From positions 1-14,043 of the forward strand of contig PBLU01000014.1 in the NCBI GenBank assembly GCA_002721875.1: DNA of 14,043 nucleotides, read 5' to 3'. Shown here one piece after another: positions 1-5,863 of this stretch. Position 1 is the stretch's first letter. The number at the start of each line of letters is the position of its first letter. The DNA is from Chloroflexota bacterium (lineage in GTDB: Bacteria; Chloroflexota; Dehalococcoidia; UBA1151; TMED-70). The notes beneath the pieces are model-generated. The model made no database searches and was not told the origin of the DNA. It saw only the letters and a program-made list of their open reading frames with translations. Made by a program: the position numbers and the translations under genes.

Positions 1-1684
1 CTTTACGTTGGTCTAAATCCAACCCCAACACCATATGGTTAGCTTCAGCTTGAGGATCATCCATCCAAGCCTCTAAGTGGTCTAACCACTCATCTCTTCG
101 TCTGTCTTTTATCTGTTGTTGAGCGGATATTGCGAGGGCATCTGTAAACCATTTAACGCCTTGGGCGAGAGAGTCGATTCTGTCATCGTGTCTAACAGCC
201 CCTCGTTCTCTGCACATTCTGCTGATTTGGTAAGCAAGCATATATTGGAATCTATTTTCAGTCGCCTCATCTGCATTACTTTTATAATCCCAGTTAATGA
301 CGGCAGGATCCACAACAAGCCTATGCTGATTAAAGACAGGCTCAAGAGAGCTAATAATCCGATCTTCTTTCCTGACATTTGCTCTAGTCTCCTCTATGTT
401 GATGTTGGTTTTTGTCGTTTGACAGTGTTTTTTAAACAGCTCTGATACAATACCATCGCCAAAGTTACTCTCGATGAGCAATGTACTCGCACCATACTTT
501 CTACACCTCTTTAATATATTTAATAATGTATTGTCGCTATAACCGTCTTTAGTGGCGTATATTTCATGTAGATATATAAACCCATTCAACTGTGATAAAT
601 AGCATGCTACAGTCTCGTCTGAGCCCCTTCCAGAGGGGTCTACGCTGCAGATAGTTTCACTATATTCTTTCCACTCTCCCTGAATTTGCATAGGTTTGTA
701 ATAATAGTCCCCTGGGAGTCCTGCACAAGGCAGTTCTTTACACATATTTTCTGGATTAGAGCACCATATTATGTTTTCTGGTGCATGTGTAGGGTTAACA
801 GGGTTAATTATTAGGTCTGCAAACTTTAACGGGAACTTTTCTGCGTCAGATAGGGTAGTATCTAACATAAATTGCAACATAAAGTTACTACGACCCATAG
901 ATGCCTCTCTTTCCAGTAGATCACCTTCTTTAAATCGTGTATCTGTAGGTTGCCAAGCAAGATCACCTTTTTCTAGGTCTTCTGTTAGCTGAGGTGCTAA
1001 CAATCCATCATACATAGCAATTTTGCGGGGGTATCTAGCTGGCCATACAAATGGTCTGTAGCTACGTTCCCTTAACTTGTTATATACAGTGAATGTCGTC
1101 TGAGGAGTGCCGAGAAACATAATACGAGAGTCACGTTTAGGAGTAAGAATAGACTCACATTCAGTAACAAGCTGTAAAAGTTTTTCACGTTGTAACTCCG
1201 TCATACTATTATTTGGTACTTCTACGTCATCGAGTACCATTAGATCTGCCCTAGAACCAGTTAACTGTCCTGTAATACCTACAGACTTAACTGATGGGGC
1301 TTGATGCGGGGCTGCTGGCCCTACATCAAATGATATACGTGACCACCTTTGGTCATCGTTCTTAGGCTTTAGCTGTGATAGCCAAGGCACTTCTAATATT
1401 AGTCTTTGGCAGAATATGGAGAAACTGTCAGCTCTATCTTTAGATGCCGATACAACCATGATTTTTTTATCTGGGTTGTTAAATAGCGTCCAAAGAACGA
1501 AAGCAGCAGTGATCCAAGATTTACCGACACCACGAAACGCTTGGATTTGGAGTCGTTTAGGGCCATGTTGTAGATACTCCGCTATACATAACTGTGCTCT
1601 GGTAGGAGCTGGTAGACTAAGGTGTGTCCATACAGCAGTTAGAAAGTATCTAAAATCATCATGTAATTTAGATTCTATATTCAT
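1..1684 (-). CDS. terL: Terminase large subunit (T7 gp19-like), 3' end outside window
   Basis: This is the ATP-driven motor and headful/concatemer nuclease that packages phage DNA into the prohead. I translated it from the sequence: it starts at ATG 1684-1682 and 561 codons are visible with no stop. The first half is an ATPase: Walker A FRGVGKSW (about residues 50-57), the stretch SVKSVGITGQLTGSRAD (131-147), Walker B LMVLDDVEV (148-156) and motif III LGTPQT (191-196). The second half is an RNase H-like nuclease: VDPSGRGSDE (348-357, D349), LLIESNFGDG (402-411, E405) and HDDRIDSLA (499-507). All of these line up with T7 gp19 as I remember it (586 residues), so only about 25 residues should be missing. 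The start overlaps the preceding stop as ATGA, implying translational coupling. The DNA here looks less AT-rich than in the fibre and core genes. Confidence 0.97.
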   Translation of the reverse strand, partial: MNIESKLHDDFRYFLTAVWTHLSLPAPTRAQLCIAEYLQHGPKRLQIQAFRGVGKSWITAAFVLWTLFNNPDKKIMVVSASKDRADSFSIFCQRLILEVPWLSQLKPKNDDQRWSRISFDVGPAAPHQAPSVKSVGITGQLTGSRADLMVLDDVEVPNNSMTELQREKLLQLVTECESILTPKRDSRIMFLGTPQTTFTVYNKLRERSYRPFVWPARYPRKIAMYDGLLAPQLTEDLEKGDLAWQPTDTRFKEGDLLEREASMGRSNFMLQFMLDTTLSDAEKFPLKFADLIINPVNPTHAPENIIWCSNPENMCKELPCAGLPGDYYYKPMQIQGEWKEYSETICSVDPSGRGSDETVACYLSQLNGFIYLHEIYATKDGYSDNTLLNILKRCRKYGASTLLIESNFGDGIVSELFKKHCQTTKTNINIEETRANVRKEDRIISSLEPVFNQHRLVVDPAVINWDYKSNADEATENRFQYMLAYQISRMCRERGAVRHDDRIDSLAQGVKWFTDALAISAQQQIKDRRRDEWLDHLEAWMDDPQAEANHMVLGLDLDQRK

Positions 1685-1971
1685 ATATCACACTCAACAT
1701 CTCTAGTTATACTCATGTCGTTCAATCCTTTGACTTCTGATGATATAATTTTGACCCCTGGTTCACTACGCCAGTCTTCACAAAAATCACATAGTTTATT
1801 ATATTCCTCAAGAGCATCATCTACAGCTTTCTTAGCTTTGTAGTCTACATATTTAGGTTCTAACCATAATAAAAACCACACCATAGCCCAACGTAAGGGC
1901 TTAGGTGTAGTATATGCAATGTCTTTGAGTTCCTGTAATAATAACTTGTTAGGGTTAAATAATTTATTCAT
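1681..1971 (-). CDS. Hypothetical 96-residue protein between HNH nuclease and large terminase
   Basis: I do not recognise this protein. It has an N-terminal charged helix-like part, a short Trp-rich hydrophobic patch (RWAMVWFLLWLEP, about residues 27-39) and a helical, mixed-charge segment around residues 40-68 (VDYKAKKAVDDALEEYNKL). The hydrophobic patch is too short to call a membrane span with confidence. Both ends are ATGA overlaps, with the HNH gene before it and the large terminase after it, so it is almost certainly translated as part of the packaging operon. In T7 the genes between small and large terminase are the spanins 18.5/18.7, but nothing here looks like a lipobox or an N-terminal anchor, so a spanin role is not supported. 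A packaging accessory role is a guess from position only. Confidence 0.8.
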   Translation of the reverse strand: MNKLFNPNKLLLQELKDIAYTTPKPLRWAMVWFLLWLEPKYVDYKAKKAVDDALEEYNKLCDFCEDWRSEPGVKIISSEVKGLNDMSITRDVECDI

Positions 1972-2297
1972 TTAATCCAATTTAAAATTAGGTTTTCTCT
2001 AAATGGGTTTGGTGGGAAGTTATCCCTAAACCACGTTAACCAGTTGTCACTTCCTTTTTGTTGATTACATCGTCTACAGGCGGGAACACAGTTGCAAGTA
2101 TTGGTATTACCTCCCATACTTCGGGGATGTACATGGTCAATGGTAAGATCATATTCATGATGTTTTTGTCCGCAATAGATACATTCATAGTTGTTTGCCT
2201 CCTTAATAGCTTTTCTCCATAACCGTTTAGCGTCTGCTGATGTCATGACTATTAAGTTTTGTGTGTAATGTTTATAAGTAGGAAGTACTGGTGTCAT
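1968..2297 (-). CDS. HNH endonuclease in the packaging operon
   Basis: A 109-residue zinc-type HNH nuclease that would nick or cut double-stranded DNA using one metal ion. The motif is complete: CIYC (C39, C42), then TIDHVHPRSMGG (D54, H55, H57), then NCVPACRRCNQQKG (N69, C74, C77, N78). The two CxxC pairs form the structural zinc knuckle and DH/N/N the metal site. It sits between the small and large terminase genes with ATGA overlaps on both sides. HNH proteins beside terminases are known in many tailed phages, and in some HK97-type phages they are needed for packaging; in others they are free-standing homing nucleases. The tight overlaps favour a fixed packaging partner over a recent invader. 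The first 17 residues are less typical, and Met18 (ATG at 2246) is a possible alternative start. Confidence 0.92.
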   Translation of the reverse strand: MTPVLPTYKHYTQNLIVMTSADAKRLWRKAIKEANNYECIYCGQKHHEYDLTIDHVHPRSMGGNTNTCNCVPACRRCNQQKGSDNWLTWFRDNFPPNPFRENLILNWIK

Positions 2298-2563
2298 TTT
2301 CTGCTTCTGTTTCTAGCTCTGTTTTTAGAAGGACTTTCCCTTACTAATCTTCCTGATTTAGTGTGTGAAAAATCCTTACCGCCCTTACCTTCTGCCCCCG
2401 CTTTTCTACGGGCTCTTTTAAGTTCCACCCTATAGGCGATGGCTTCTGGTGTTGCGTTACGTTTTCTGTTGTAAGCGTTTTTCTTAGCTCTAGACTTTGG
2501 GTTGTCTCTGTAGTTTCTTGCACTTCGTTTTAATTGTTTCCGTGGTAGTTTTCTAGGAGCCAT
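2294..2563 (-). CDS. Small highly basic protein, possibly degenerate HNH-like
   Basis: An 89-residue protein very rich in Arg and Lys (MAPRKLPRKQLKRSARNYR at the N-terminus), so probably a nucleic-acid binder. The C-terminal part, GGKDFSHTKSGRLV followed by ESPSKNRARNRSR, resembles short phage proteins that carry GKDVDHxxG...SPSNLR...NRSR, which are HNH-related. Here the first Asp of the Asp-His pair is replaced (FSH instead of VDH), so catalytic activity is doubtful. That similarity comes from memory of the pattern, not from a search. The start overlaps the small terminase by 11 bases and its stop overlaps the HNH start as ATGA. Position suggests a packaging or DNA-binding accessory. No Shine-Dalgarno is visible upstream, consistent with coupling. 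Confidence 0.8.
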   Translation of the reverse strand: MAPRKLPRKQLKRSARNYRDNPKSRAKKNAYNRKRNATPEAIAYRVELKRARRKAGAEGKGGKDFSHTKSGRLVRESPSKNRARNRSRK

Positions 2564-2816
2564 GTTTAATTACCGATTTCTGTACTGTATCAAAATCGAC
2601 ACTAGGCATAATGTCGGCTAGTTGTGACAATGGTGATGTGTCAAATGCCACACCTGTAATGTCGTTCTTGTATAACCAGTCAGAAGCAGCTTTTAAGTCA
2701 GCAGTAGTGGCTTCACCACTGCGTATTCTTGCAATGAGTTCGGTTGTAACTAACTTATGTAGCTCATTAAACTCATCTTCCCCAGCTCTGCGGGGTATAC
2801 GTTGAACTTCACTCAA
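2553..2816 (-). CDS. terS: Probable terminase small subunit (T7 gp18 position)
   Basis: An 87-residue protein that probably recognises the phage DNA and controls the large terminase. It carries the pattern of podovirus small terminases: a helix FNELHKLVTTELIARIRSG (about 16-34), then EATTADLKAASDWLYKNDI (35-53), then a short acidic linker and a C-terminal helix. The phrase 'E-A-T-x-A-D-L-K-A-A-x-x-(F/W)-L-(K/Y)-x-N-(D/N)-I' is what I know from T7-like marine phages. The likely start is TTG at 2816-2814, seven bases after a GAGGA Shine-Dalgarno (2824-2828); there is no in-frame ATG nearby. It overlaps the preceding 52-residue gene by 8 bases and the next by 11. Its place upstream of the large terminase agrees. 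The alternative would be an unrelated small late protein. Confidence 0.8.
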   Translation of the reverse strand: MSEVQRIPRRAGEDEFNELHKLVTTELIARIRSGEATTADLKAASDWLYKNDITGVAFDTSPLSQLADIMPSVDFDTVQKSVIKHGS

Positions 2817-2967
2817 TTTTTAATCCTCGTTTAATAAATTCTACTGCCTTGTCATCAAGGTCATTATCGCTTTCTTTGGATAACTTTTCTAATAAATCAA
2901 CAACAAATAATTTAAATTTGTCACTTTTTAAAAAAGTTAAAACGATTGGTTTTAGTAGTGCTAACAT
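2809..2967 (-). CDS. Hypothetical 52-residue protein upstream of terS
   Basis: A short gene starting at ATG 2967-2965 and ending at TGA 2811-2809. It reads MLALLKPIVLTFLKSDKF at the N-terminus, then FVVDLLEKLSKESDNDLDDK and a short C-terminal helix AVEFIKRGLKIE. The first half is hydrophobic and could be a membrane-associated amphipathic helix; the second half alternates acidic and leucine-rich. I recall similar short proteins near terminase genes of marine T7-like phages but cannot name a function. It overlaps the end of the preceding secreted-protein gene by 47 bases in another frame and terS by 8 bases. Its coding ends carry the terS ribosome binding site. I judge it real because without it about 100 bases would be empty in a region that is otherwise fully packed, and because the protein looks globular and non-random. 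Confidence 0.75.
   Translation of the reverse strand: MLALLKPIVLTFLKSDKFKLFVVDLLEKLSKESDNDLDDKAVEFIKRGLKIE
2824..2828 (-). promoter_or_regulatory. Ribosome binding site for the TTG start of terS
   Basis: GAGGA on the minus strand lies seven bases before TTG 2816-2814. This spacing is what decides the TTG start for the small terminase. The site lies inside the coding end of the upstream 52-residue gene, where it reads as part of KRGLK codons. Confidence 0.6.
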
Positions 2968-3499
2968 TTGGTTTGGGTAATAATGATTGAATAGGTACTA
3001 CGTCTGAGCACATGTGTGCAACACGGGTCTCAGGTCGAAAGGTAAAACCTTTTTGTTGTAGTTCGGCACATTTAAGAGCACGTACCAGCTCATGATCTAA
3101 CCTCATCTTCTCTTCTTGTCTTGCAGCAATTCTTCTGCATTGTTCTAAACCACGTTTATCAAGCGGTATCATAAAATTAACTTGAAAACCCCAGTTCTCA
3201 TTTAACTGATAACTAGATGGGTGTAGTCCATTAAGACCTTCTTTTTCAGAATATGGGTTAACATGGTTTCCCATGTAAAAGGGTGAAAAAGTCATAGTCG
3301 CCCCGTTACATGAAATACCACTGCCATAATTCTGTCTTGACGAAGTTCCATTGTTCTGGAATTGCACTGCTTGGTTAGTCACATTCCCCGTTGCTGCTGC
3401 AACAGGGTTGGAGTGATTTGTAACTTCTGGATCAGTTGCTAAAACAGGACTTATTGTGAGAAGACTGATAAGGATGTAGTAGTAGTATTTATAGTCCAA
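2921..3499 (-). CDS. Exported hypothetical protein, 192 residues, TTG start
   Basis: The open frame continues upstream to 3877, but that part is a Gln/Asn-rich shadow of the neighbouring gene. The real protein most likely starts at TTG 3499-3497, giving MDYKYYYYILISLLTISPVLA, a good Sec signal peptide with a cut near A21/T22. The mature part begins TDPEVTNHSNPVAAATGNV, has four cysteines (C64, C121, C144, C164) that could form two disulfides, and a strongly helical stretch at 112-150 (LEQCRRIAARQEEKMRLDHE). I recall similar conserved proteins in marine phages with no known role. It overlaps the 118-residue exported gene by 49 bases and the 52-residue gene by 47. There is no clear Shine-Dalgarno at the TTG, so translation may depend on coupling. 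It lies where T7 has spanin genes, and a helical periplasmic domain behind a hydrophobic N-terminus would suit that, but there is no lipobox in either partner. Confidence 0.78.
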   Translation of the reverse strand: MDYKYYYYILISLLTISPVLATDPEVTNHSNPVAAATGNVTNQAVQFQNNGTSSRQNYGSGISCNGATMTFSPFYMGNHVNPYSEKEGLNGLHPSSYQLNENWGFQVNFMIPLDKRGLEQCRRIAARQEEKMRLDHELVRALKCAELQQKGFTFRPETRVAHMCSDVVPIQSLLPKPNVSTTKTNRFNFFKK

Positions 3500-3807
3500 T
3501 CTGTTGTTGCGTCTATCTGTTCTACTAACCCAGCAGCTCTTGTTACTACTTCCATATTCCAAGGTTTGGTTACGTCTTTGACGGAAAATGTTGTATCTGC
3601 TGCTGTAATGTTTGAAGAAGGTTCGACATTGCTTCCAGACCAACTTTTTATTGCTGATCCAAAGGTTTGAGTCTTTTTGACTTCTTTTACAGTTTGGGTT
3701 GTTGTTGTTGTACTGTTCATACTCCCCTGAGTAAAGTTGGGGGTTATTGTGTTTGCTCTTGCGACTGCGGGTGCAAGCAGAGCTAAGAGAAGAATCCATT
3801 TCTTCAT
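3451..3807 (-). CDS. Exported hypothetical protein, 118 residues, Thr/Ser-rich
   Basis: The start is ATG 3807-3805, overlapping the previous stop as ATGA; an in-frame ATG at 3852 would add 15 Asn/Lys-rich residues ahead of the signal peptide and is unlikely. The N-terminus MKKWILLLALLAPAVARA is a classical Sec signal peptide with a likely cut after ARA (residue 18). The mature protein is small, without cysteine, rich in Thr and Ser (SMNSTTTTTQTVKEV at 29-43), followed by SAIKSWSGSNVEPSSNITAA and a C-terminus ending SLSVFSQ. It would be periplasmic or in the outer envelope of an infected Gram-negative host. The last 16 codons are read in a second frame as the signal peptide of the next gene. 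I do not recognise the family. Its position beside a candidate holin suggests envelope or lysis work, which is inference. Confidence 0.78.
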   Translation of the reverse strand: MKKWILLLALLAPAVARANTITPNFTQGSMNSTTTTTQTVKEVKKTQTFGSAIKSWSGSNVEPSSNITAADTTFSVKDVTKPWNMEVVTRAAGLVEQIDATTDWTINTTTTSLSVFSQ

Positions 3808-4130
3808 TGTTTTGGTTTTGTTGTTGTTGTTGTTGGTTTTGCCATTGGGCAATTTGGTGGGGTTTTGTTAGCCCCATTTTTTCCAGTTGTCAAGCCAAAT
3901 GTGGCGAGTGCTCCTGTAAATACGCTGGCCACAAAAGTGATATCTGAGTTACCAGATTTTTTTACCATAGGAATATCAACGTAGTTCATTGTAATGATGA
4001 AACCAGACCAGACAACAACGCCTAGTCTGACTACTGTTCCAAGAAATTCTATCTGGTGTTCTTTATCTTCAGCTATATCTTTTACTTTACCTAAGAAACC
4101 TTTGGTTTTGGTTGTCTTATCTTCTTCCAT
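3804..4130 (-). CDS. Two-helix membrane protein, holin candidate
   Basis: From ATG 4130-4128 the protein has 108 residues: a charged cytoplasmic-type N-terminus (MEEDKTTKTKGFLGKVKDIAEDKE), one membrane helix at about 29-48 (FLGTVVRLGVVVWSGFIITM), a short loop with VDIPMVKKSGNSD, a second helix at about 64-81 (ITFVASVFTGALATFGL), and a Thr/Lys/Pro-rich tail TTTTTKPKQ. An upstream in-frame ATG at 4169 would add 13 residues but deepens the overlap with the preceding gene to 79 bases, so I prefer 4130 (40-base overlap). Small size, two helices and charged tail fit a class II holin, and T7 keeps its holin (17.5) between fibre and terminase as here. Similar proteins occur in marine phages as conserved hypotheticals; the holin role is unproven. 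Confidence 0.75.
   Translation of the reverse strand: MEEDKTTKTKGFLGKVKDIAEDKEHQIEFLGTVVRLGVVVWSGFIITMNYVDIPMVKKSGNSDITFVASVFTGALATFGLTTGKNGANKTPPNCPMAKPTTTTTKPKQ
3815..3837 (-). repeat. CAA/ACA microsatellite at a gene junction
   Basis: Minus strand has six CAA-type triplets just before the ATGA junction of the holin candidate and the 118-residue gene. They code for the TTTTT part of the TTTTTKPKQ tail. The stretch is unstructured and A/C-rich, so it may also keep the coupled start accessible in place of a Shine-Dalgarno; that is inference. Confidence 0.6.
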
Positions 4131-4489
4131 GTTGTTTTTAATATTGGTTTCATAGCTGTAACTAACCATTTAAAAACTGCGGTAGCAGTAAGAGTGGCAG
4201 CTACAGAAATTACTGCTGTAGTTCCAGCTGTAATTAATATTTCACTTTCAGGCACAGGCATTTGTACATTAATAATAGGTATATCTACCTGCTTTATACC
4301 AGCCGTTTGATTGGCACTAGCTTCCTGTTTAGAATTATTTATAGTTTGAGATTTAACTCCTTCTGGAGCTCTTAAATCACTAGGTGGAATTACTAAAGGA
4401 GTATACTGTGGTATTTTTCCTATAGGTAATTCAAATTCAAAATTTGGAAAATCGTAAGCATCTGGTAAATATAGAACTGGTAGTTCCAT
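4091..4489 (-). CDS. Membrane-anchored hypothetical protein, 132 residues
   Basis: The N-terminal ~80 residues are proline- and acid-rich and look extended (MELPVLYLPDAYDFPNFEFE, then IPQYTPLVIPPSDLRAPEG). They are followed by one hydrophobic segment at about 84-104 (ILITAGTTAVISVAATLTAT) and a basic C-terminus (MKPILKTTWKKIRQPKPK). I recall a family of marine phage proteins beginning MELPxLxLPE with this same layout; no function is established that I know of. The repeated 'P-x-x-x-P' pattern suggests a flexible spacer that could cross part of the envelope or bind a partner, and the basic end would sit in the cytoplasm. It starts 11 bases after the stop of the chaperone-like gene and overlaps the two-helix gene by 40 bases, so the two are likely coupled. 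Being next to a holin candidate, a lysis-related role is possible but inferred. Confidence 0.8.
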   Translation of the reverse strand: MELPVLYLPDAYDFPNFEFELPIGKIPQYTPLVIPPSDLRAPEGVKSQTINNSKQEASANQTAGIKQVDIPIINVQMPVPESEILITAGTTAVISVAATLTATAVFKWLVTAMKPILKTTWKKIRQPKPKVS

Positions 4490-4500
4490 AAGTTTAGAAG

Positions 4501-4941
4501 TTAGCTAGGTTCTGTAGGCCAAGTAATGTTAAAAGGATCGGGTTGAGAAGGTACGTCCCTAAGTGCTTGACGATAATCCCTCCAAGCATCAGATAATGTA
4601 CGATCAGTAGATGCTCTCCAGTCTGTTTTTTCAAGTATAGAGTTTCTTGCTGCTCTTACATTACTCCATTCTAAGTTTGTAATGTAAGCCTGTTCATCTG
4701 AAGTTGTACTGTCAACTCTTACGTTATAAGCCTTATTTTCACTTTGTACATAATAAGGACTTACAGTAGTTAATTTTTGTGTTGGTGTTGTATAATCAAG
4801 AGTTTGTACAAGTTCTACTACATTATTTTCAGTTAAAAAATCTGCATTAGCACCAGCACTAGAAAAGCATGTAGTTGGAAATAATTTTTGTAGTGTACCA
4901 GTGTCTGTAACATTAGTACCATTAATAATTGCGTAATTCAT
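4501..4941 (-). CDS. Tail chaperone-like protein (Phage_tail_APC type), 146 residues
   Basis: The C-terminal part, about residues 91-145, shows the phage tail assembly chaperone pattern: NVRAARNSILEKTDW, then SDAWRDYRQALRDVPSQPD, ending FNITWPTEP. The hallmark residues are R-x-x-R-N-x-x-L-x-x-T-D-W, Y-R-Q-x-L-R-D and W-P-x-x-P. The first 90 residues differ from other members and read MNYAIINGTNVTDTGTLQKL, then a beta-rich part. The gene ends the second fibre cassette, after the LamG-like adhesin. A paralogue with the same C-terminal domain closes the first cassette (6480-6764). Because podoviruses have no long tail tube, I infer that it helps fold or attach the fibre proteins next to it, in the manner of Tfa-type fibre chaperones, rather than a tape measure. 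It could also remain as a virion component. Confidence 0.82.
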   Translation of the reverse strand: MNYAIINGTNVTDTGTLQKLFPTTCFSSAGANADFLTENNVVELVQTLDYTTPTQKLTTVSPYYVQSENKAYNVRVDSTTSDEQAYITNLEWSNVRAARNSILEKTDWRASTDRTLSDAWRDYRQALRDVPSQPDPFNITWPTEPS

Positions 4942-4957
4942 AATTTCATAATATTAA

Positions 4958-5863
4958 TTAGGGTAAGTTGGTGAATCTTGTTTTTGCAATTGCATAGTGA
5001 GTTGCTACATCTGATGCAGTTAAAGCAGTGCCATTATAAATTCTGTGAAGACCTATATTGGCTACCAGTTTATACATTTGTCTACTCCATCCACCACTTA
5101 AACCTGATGGATTAAACGAATAATCAATACTATTTGTTTTTTGACCTAACAGACTGCCATTTCTATAAAATTTCATACCATTTGTACCTGTATTTTCTCT
5201 TGTAACTACAATATGTTCCCAAACATTATAATAAGTTTGATAAAATTCTTGAGGAGTACTTTCGACTGCAAGATAGTTATAATTAGCTAGATTACCACTT
5301 GTTGCATTTCCAGAACCAGATAATCCGTATTCACCTAATACCCATCTATCAATACCGCTAATATTTGTTTTGAAATATCCTAGTGATACATAATAATTAT
5401 GCCACACAAATGTAGGACTAAATGTATAAAAACTTGATTGTTCTTGCCATAAATCCTGTGGAGCAGTACTTACTGAAGGTGGAGGTAAGTAAACTGAATG
5501 AATAAACTCAAGTGCAAAAGGATCAGTTCCAATATTTTGCATTTCAAAATCCAGACGACTTCGTCTACCCATATTAGGGTTATACATATTACCAGCAATC
5601 GGGTATTGAGTTAATTCTAGATAACCACCATATGCTGACTGATAAGTATAACCTGAACTCATATTCATATACCATTGTGCACTGGTGGTATTCTGAGTAC
5701 CATCTTTTATTGATCCGTCAGGATTCAAAGCCCACATATAATTTGGTTGTGAACTATGATTAGGATCCCAAGAATTAGTATCTCCCCAATCGTAGTACCT
5801 CATATTAGTTGTAACAATACCACCTGAGTTACCAGCAGCAGCTCGTAAATTATGCGGTCTCAT
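4958..5863 (-). CDS. LamG/concanavalin-like adhesin of the tail, 301 residues
   Basis: The protein has no signal peptide or membrane segment and is rich in Tyr, Asn, Ser and Gly, like a virion beta protein. The C-terminal half carries a LamG/concanavalin-type jelly roll: NVWEHIVVTRENTGTNGMKF (about 215-234) followed by YRNGSLLGQ, then VANIGLHRIYNGTALTASDV (268-287) and THYAIAKTRF. Those lines match the usual 'W-x-H-I-(V/A)-x-(T/S)-R...F-Y-(R/V)-N-G...G...R-(I/L)-Y-N-x-x-L-(S/T)-x-x-(E/D)-(I/V)' of the family. The N-terminal half (residues 20-130) has aromatic motifs such as NMRYYDWGDTNSWDPNHSS and is not recognised. It begins at a TAATG overlap with the upstream fibre, after a GGAG six codons before the stop, so it is coupled to it. 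Its job is probably to bind host surface glycan at the tip of that fibre. Confidence 0.8.
   Translation of the reverse strand: MRPHNLRAAAGNSGGIVTTNMRYYDWGDTNSWDPNHSSQPNYMWALNPDGSIKDGTQNTTSAQWYMNMSSGYTYQSAYGGYLELTQYPIAGNMYNPNMGRRSRLDFEMQNIGTDPFALEFIHSVYLPPPSVSTAPQDLWQEQSSFYTFSPTFVWHNYYVSLGYFKTNISGIDRWVLGEYGLSGSGNATSGNLANYNYLAVESTPQEFYQTYYNVWEHIVVTRENTGTNGMKFYRNGSLLGQKTNSIDYSFNPSGLSGGWSRQMYKLVANIGLHRIYNGTALTASDVATHYAIAKTRFTNLP

Noticed and set aside
1681..1971. The 96-residue gene as the small terminase because it directly precedes terL
   Set aside because: Its sequence lacks the podovirus small-terminase pattern, whereas the 87-residue protein at 2553-2816 shows it clearly.
2921..2935. Run C-TTTTTT-AAAAA-G at the end of the 192-residue gene as a programmed frameshift site
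   Set aside because: A -1 shift runs straight into TAA. Fusion to the next frame would need +1 or -2, and that frame has its own ATG at 2967, so a separate gene is the simpler reading.
3500..3877. N-terminal Gln/Asn-rich extension of the frame ending at 2921 (would give a 318-residue protein)
   Set aside because: It lies fully across the 118-residue exported gene in another frame, begins within the holin-candidate gene, and its low-complexity Q/N text comes from the CAA repeat. A signal peptide begins only at residue ~128, so the real protein starts near the TTG at 3499.
4131..4169. Earlier start (MVSYSYETNIKNN) for the two-helix protein
   Set aside because: It would overlap the upstream gene by 79 bases and has no Shine-Dalgarno; the charged MEEDK start fits the two-helix topology better.
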